Assembly: GCF_002251385.1 (NCBI RefSeq)
Contig: NZ_NPJJ01000025.1
Location: 28,922 to 92,921 of the forward strand
DNA length: 64,000 nt
From: Prevotella sp. P5-108
GTDB lineage: Bacteria; Bacteroidota; Bacteroidia; Bacteroidales; Bacteroidaceae
Direction: 5' to 3'
Shown: positions 62,495 to 64,000 of the stretch, piece by piece
Layout: every line of letters begins with the position of its first letter
How positions within the stretch are numbered: the stretch's first letter is position 1
The notes under the pieces: model-generated
Database searches by the model: none
The model's input: the letters and a program-made list of their open reading frames with translations, nothing else
Told to the model about the DNA's origin: nothing
Made by a program: the position numbers and the translations under genes

Positions 62495-63586
62495 ACCACC
62501 ATGTGGTATTGCGGGAGTGGGGTAGGTGGCGTCCAGACCCGAGGCGGGTAACGCCTACGGCTAATCGCAACTCTTACAGAGTAGCAATATTAGTAGTACA
62601 GCTACCCAGGGTAGCGTGCTTCGCCCGCAACCCTGGGCTGGGAAAACGCAACTCTGTCAGAGTTGCCGCTGCTGATACGAGTGTATCTCCCACGTACTCA
62701 TACCATGCTCAGGGGTGTACGTTCCGCCATTAGGAGGATGCAGTAAAACAACCTTTTCGGGTGCGCCACCACCATGTGGTATTGCGGGAGTGGGGTAAGT
62801 GGCGTCCAGACTCGCGGCGGGTAACGCCTACGGCTAATCGCAACTCTTACAGAGTAGCAATATTAGTTGTACAGCTACCCAGGGTAGCGTGCTTCGCCCG
62901 CAACCCTGGGCTGTGTAATCGCAACTCCTTCAGAGTTGCCGCTGCTGATACGAGTGTATCTCCCACATACTCATACCACGCTCAGGGGTGTACGTTCCGC
63001 CATTAGGAGGATGCGGTAAAACCAACTTGTCGGGTGCGCCACCACCATGCGTAATTGCGGGAGTGGGGTAGGTGGCGTCCAGACTCGCGGCGGGTAACGC
63101 CTACGGCTAATCGCAACTCTTACAGAGTAGCAATATTAGTAGTACAACTACCCAGGGTAGCGTGCTTAGCCCGCAACCCTGGGCTGGGAAAACGCAACTC
63201 TGTCAGAGTTGCCGCTGCTGATACGAGTGTATCTCCCGCATACTCATACCATGCTCAGGGGTGTACGTTCCGCCTTTAGGAGGATGCAGTAAAACCACCT
63301 TGCCGGGTGCGCCACTACCATGCGTAATTGCGGGAGTGGGGTAGGTGGCGTCCCGACCTGCGGCGGGTAACGCCTACGGCTAATCGCAACTCTTACAGAG
63401 TAGCAATATTAGTAGTACAACTACCCAGTGTAGCGTGCTTCGCCCGCAACCCTGGGCTGTGTAATCGCAACTCTATTACCTTTCCGCGCCGCACTGCGCC
63501 GCGCCGGTGACCTTCGGTTCAGAGTTGCCGCTGCTGATACGAGTGTACCTCCCACGTACTCATACCATGCTCAGGGGTGTATGTTC
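62495..63586 (+). repeat. 273-bp tandem array (four units)
   Basis: GCGGGAGTGGGGTA occurs at 62511, 62784, 63057 and 63330: exactly 273 bp each step. Each unit holds the right half of the composite palindrome (D'-C'-B'-A', ~147 bp) and a ~126-bp spacer with GATACGAGTGTATCTCCCA, CTCATACCATGCTCAGGGGT and GCCACCACCATG. The last unit is 43 bp longer because of a GC-rich insertion. Confidence 0.87.
63475..63520 (+). repeat. GC-rich insertion segment, copy 7
   Basis: ATTACCTTTCCGCGCCGCAC ... CTTCGGTTC (46 bp) between GCAACTCT and AGAGTTGCCGCTG. The other three units of the array have GCAACTCTGTCAGAGTTGCC or a close form there, so the insertion is specific to this copy. Confidence 0.8.
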
Positions 63587-63591
63587 CGCCA

Positions 63592-63612
63592 TTATATATA
63601 TAATAAGGTGTG
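63592..63612 (+). repeat. TATATAATAAGGTGTG motif
   Basis: TTATATATATAATAAGGTGTG directly after the end of the 273-bp array. Confidence 0.6.
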
Positions 63613-64000
63613 ACGAACATGGTTGTCCAGACGATGGGATGCTCGTTGTTGGCGGCTCGTGTCTTCTCTCGATTGGCGCCATGGTAGTAGTTGGTATCCC
63701 GATGCGCAAATCAGATAATCGAAAGGTGGATGATAGCGCCCTATGGCGAACTCCCAACCCTGGGGGAACGGGCATAGAAAGAAGCAACGCTGTAAGTCTT
63801 GCGTTTAGCCAAGCGTTACTCGCAGATGCAGGTCACAACAGATCAACTATCTTTGACGCTAAAGCTAATCACAACACCTACAGCGTTGCTAATATAGGTC
63901 GGAAAAACCCCAAAGCCCAATCGCGGCCACCATTCTAACTATCTAAGAAACAGCAAGAATGAGCTCCCGCCCCCTGGGGAGGGTTGGGGAGGGGCTTTCG

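Larger units (their letters stand above)
62349..64000. other. Repeat-rich right end of the window
   Basis: No supported gene in 1.65 kb. It contains the gpmI promoter, a four-unit 273-bp tandem array built from half composite palindromes, the seventh GC-rich insertion, a TATATAATAAGGTGTG motif, and a CCCCCTGGGGAGGGTTGGGG stretch at the very end that resembles 24721-24757. Confidence 0.75.

Noticed and set aside
62464..63510. Short open frames in the 273-bp array (peptide VTPTANRNSYRVAILVVQL)
   Set aside because: Same repeated-DNA cause: the period is 91 codons, and the peptide comes from palindromic blocks that also give peptides in the 34-kb and 45-kb islands in other frames.
63840..63860. 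TATCTTTG box as a promoter at the right end
   Set aside because: The -7-like sequence has no -33 box and no gene is visible before the window ends.

Overview
The window looks like the chromosome of a saccharolytic, anaerobic member of the Bacteroidales, probably Prevotellaceae or a close relative. Evidence: four SusC/SusD pairs, Bacteroidetes-type promoters (TTTG, 19-20 bp, TAnnTTTG), an ECF sigma/FecR pair, C-terminal sorting domains of the type IX secretion system (T9SS), and an AspA/Dcu fumarate module. The genus is an inference. No tRNA, rRNA, CRISPR array, integrase or transposase was recognised.

Layout. 0-2.2 kb: the N-terminal end of a C10-like cysteine protease and a T9SS-exported fibronectin-III protein (minus strand). 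2.6-6.6 kb: an AraC-type regulator, convergent with aspA and dcuB (aspartate to fumarate, fumarate/succinate exchange). 6.9-12 kb: a Nudix hydrolase coupled to a GH106-like enzyme, then a thioredoxin-fold lipoprotein that has lost its catalytic cysteines. 12.5-24 kb: a divergent ECF sigma gene and a FecR-SusC-SusD-GH18-DUF1735-DUF1735 operon that resembles the high-mannose N-glycan locus of Bacteroides thetaiotaomicron, followed by a DUF1573 protein. 25.5-33.4 kb: SusC-SusD-lipoprotein and a T9SS-secreted M6 metalloprotease, which may form a protein or peptide capture locus. 36.8-44 kb: GH29, an orphan antitoxin-like gene, two tandem GH28-like genes and a GH3 gene. 44.1-45 kb: a cation efflux protein. 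46.9-60.3 kb: two more SusC/SusD loci, the second with a third surface lipoprotein. 60.8-62.3 kb: gpmI.

Working together: the SusC/SusD proteins would bind and import oligomers across the outer membrane, the lipoprotein and secreted hydrolases would trim glycans outside or in the periplasm, and fumarate respiration would take electrons from the released sugars and amino acids. FecR with the STN-bearing SusC should sense substrate and control the divergent sigma factor.

The most unusual content is non-coding. The long intergenic stretches (about 24.0-25.5, 33.4-36.7, 45.1-46.9, 52.3-53.2 and 62.4-64.0 kb) hold a layered repeat system: six copies of a ~293 bp 'palindrome of palindromes'; a ~45 bp GC-rich segment inserted at the same point of its small hairpins in seven places; and tandem arrays whose periods (21, 42, 63, 63, 105, 273 bp) are all multiples of 21 bp. 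A TATATAATAAGGTGTA motif and a 22-bp CTTATGTTACG family are also scattered between genes. These repeats create long open frames that I consider spurious.
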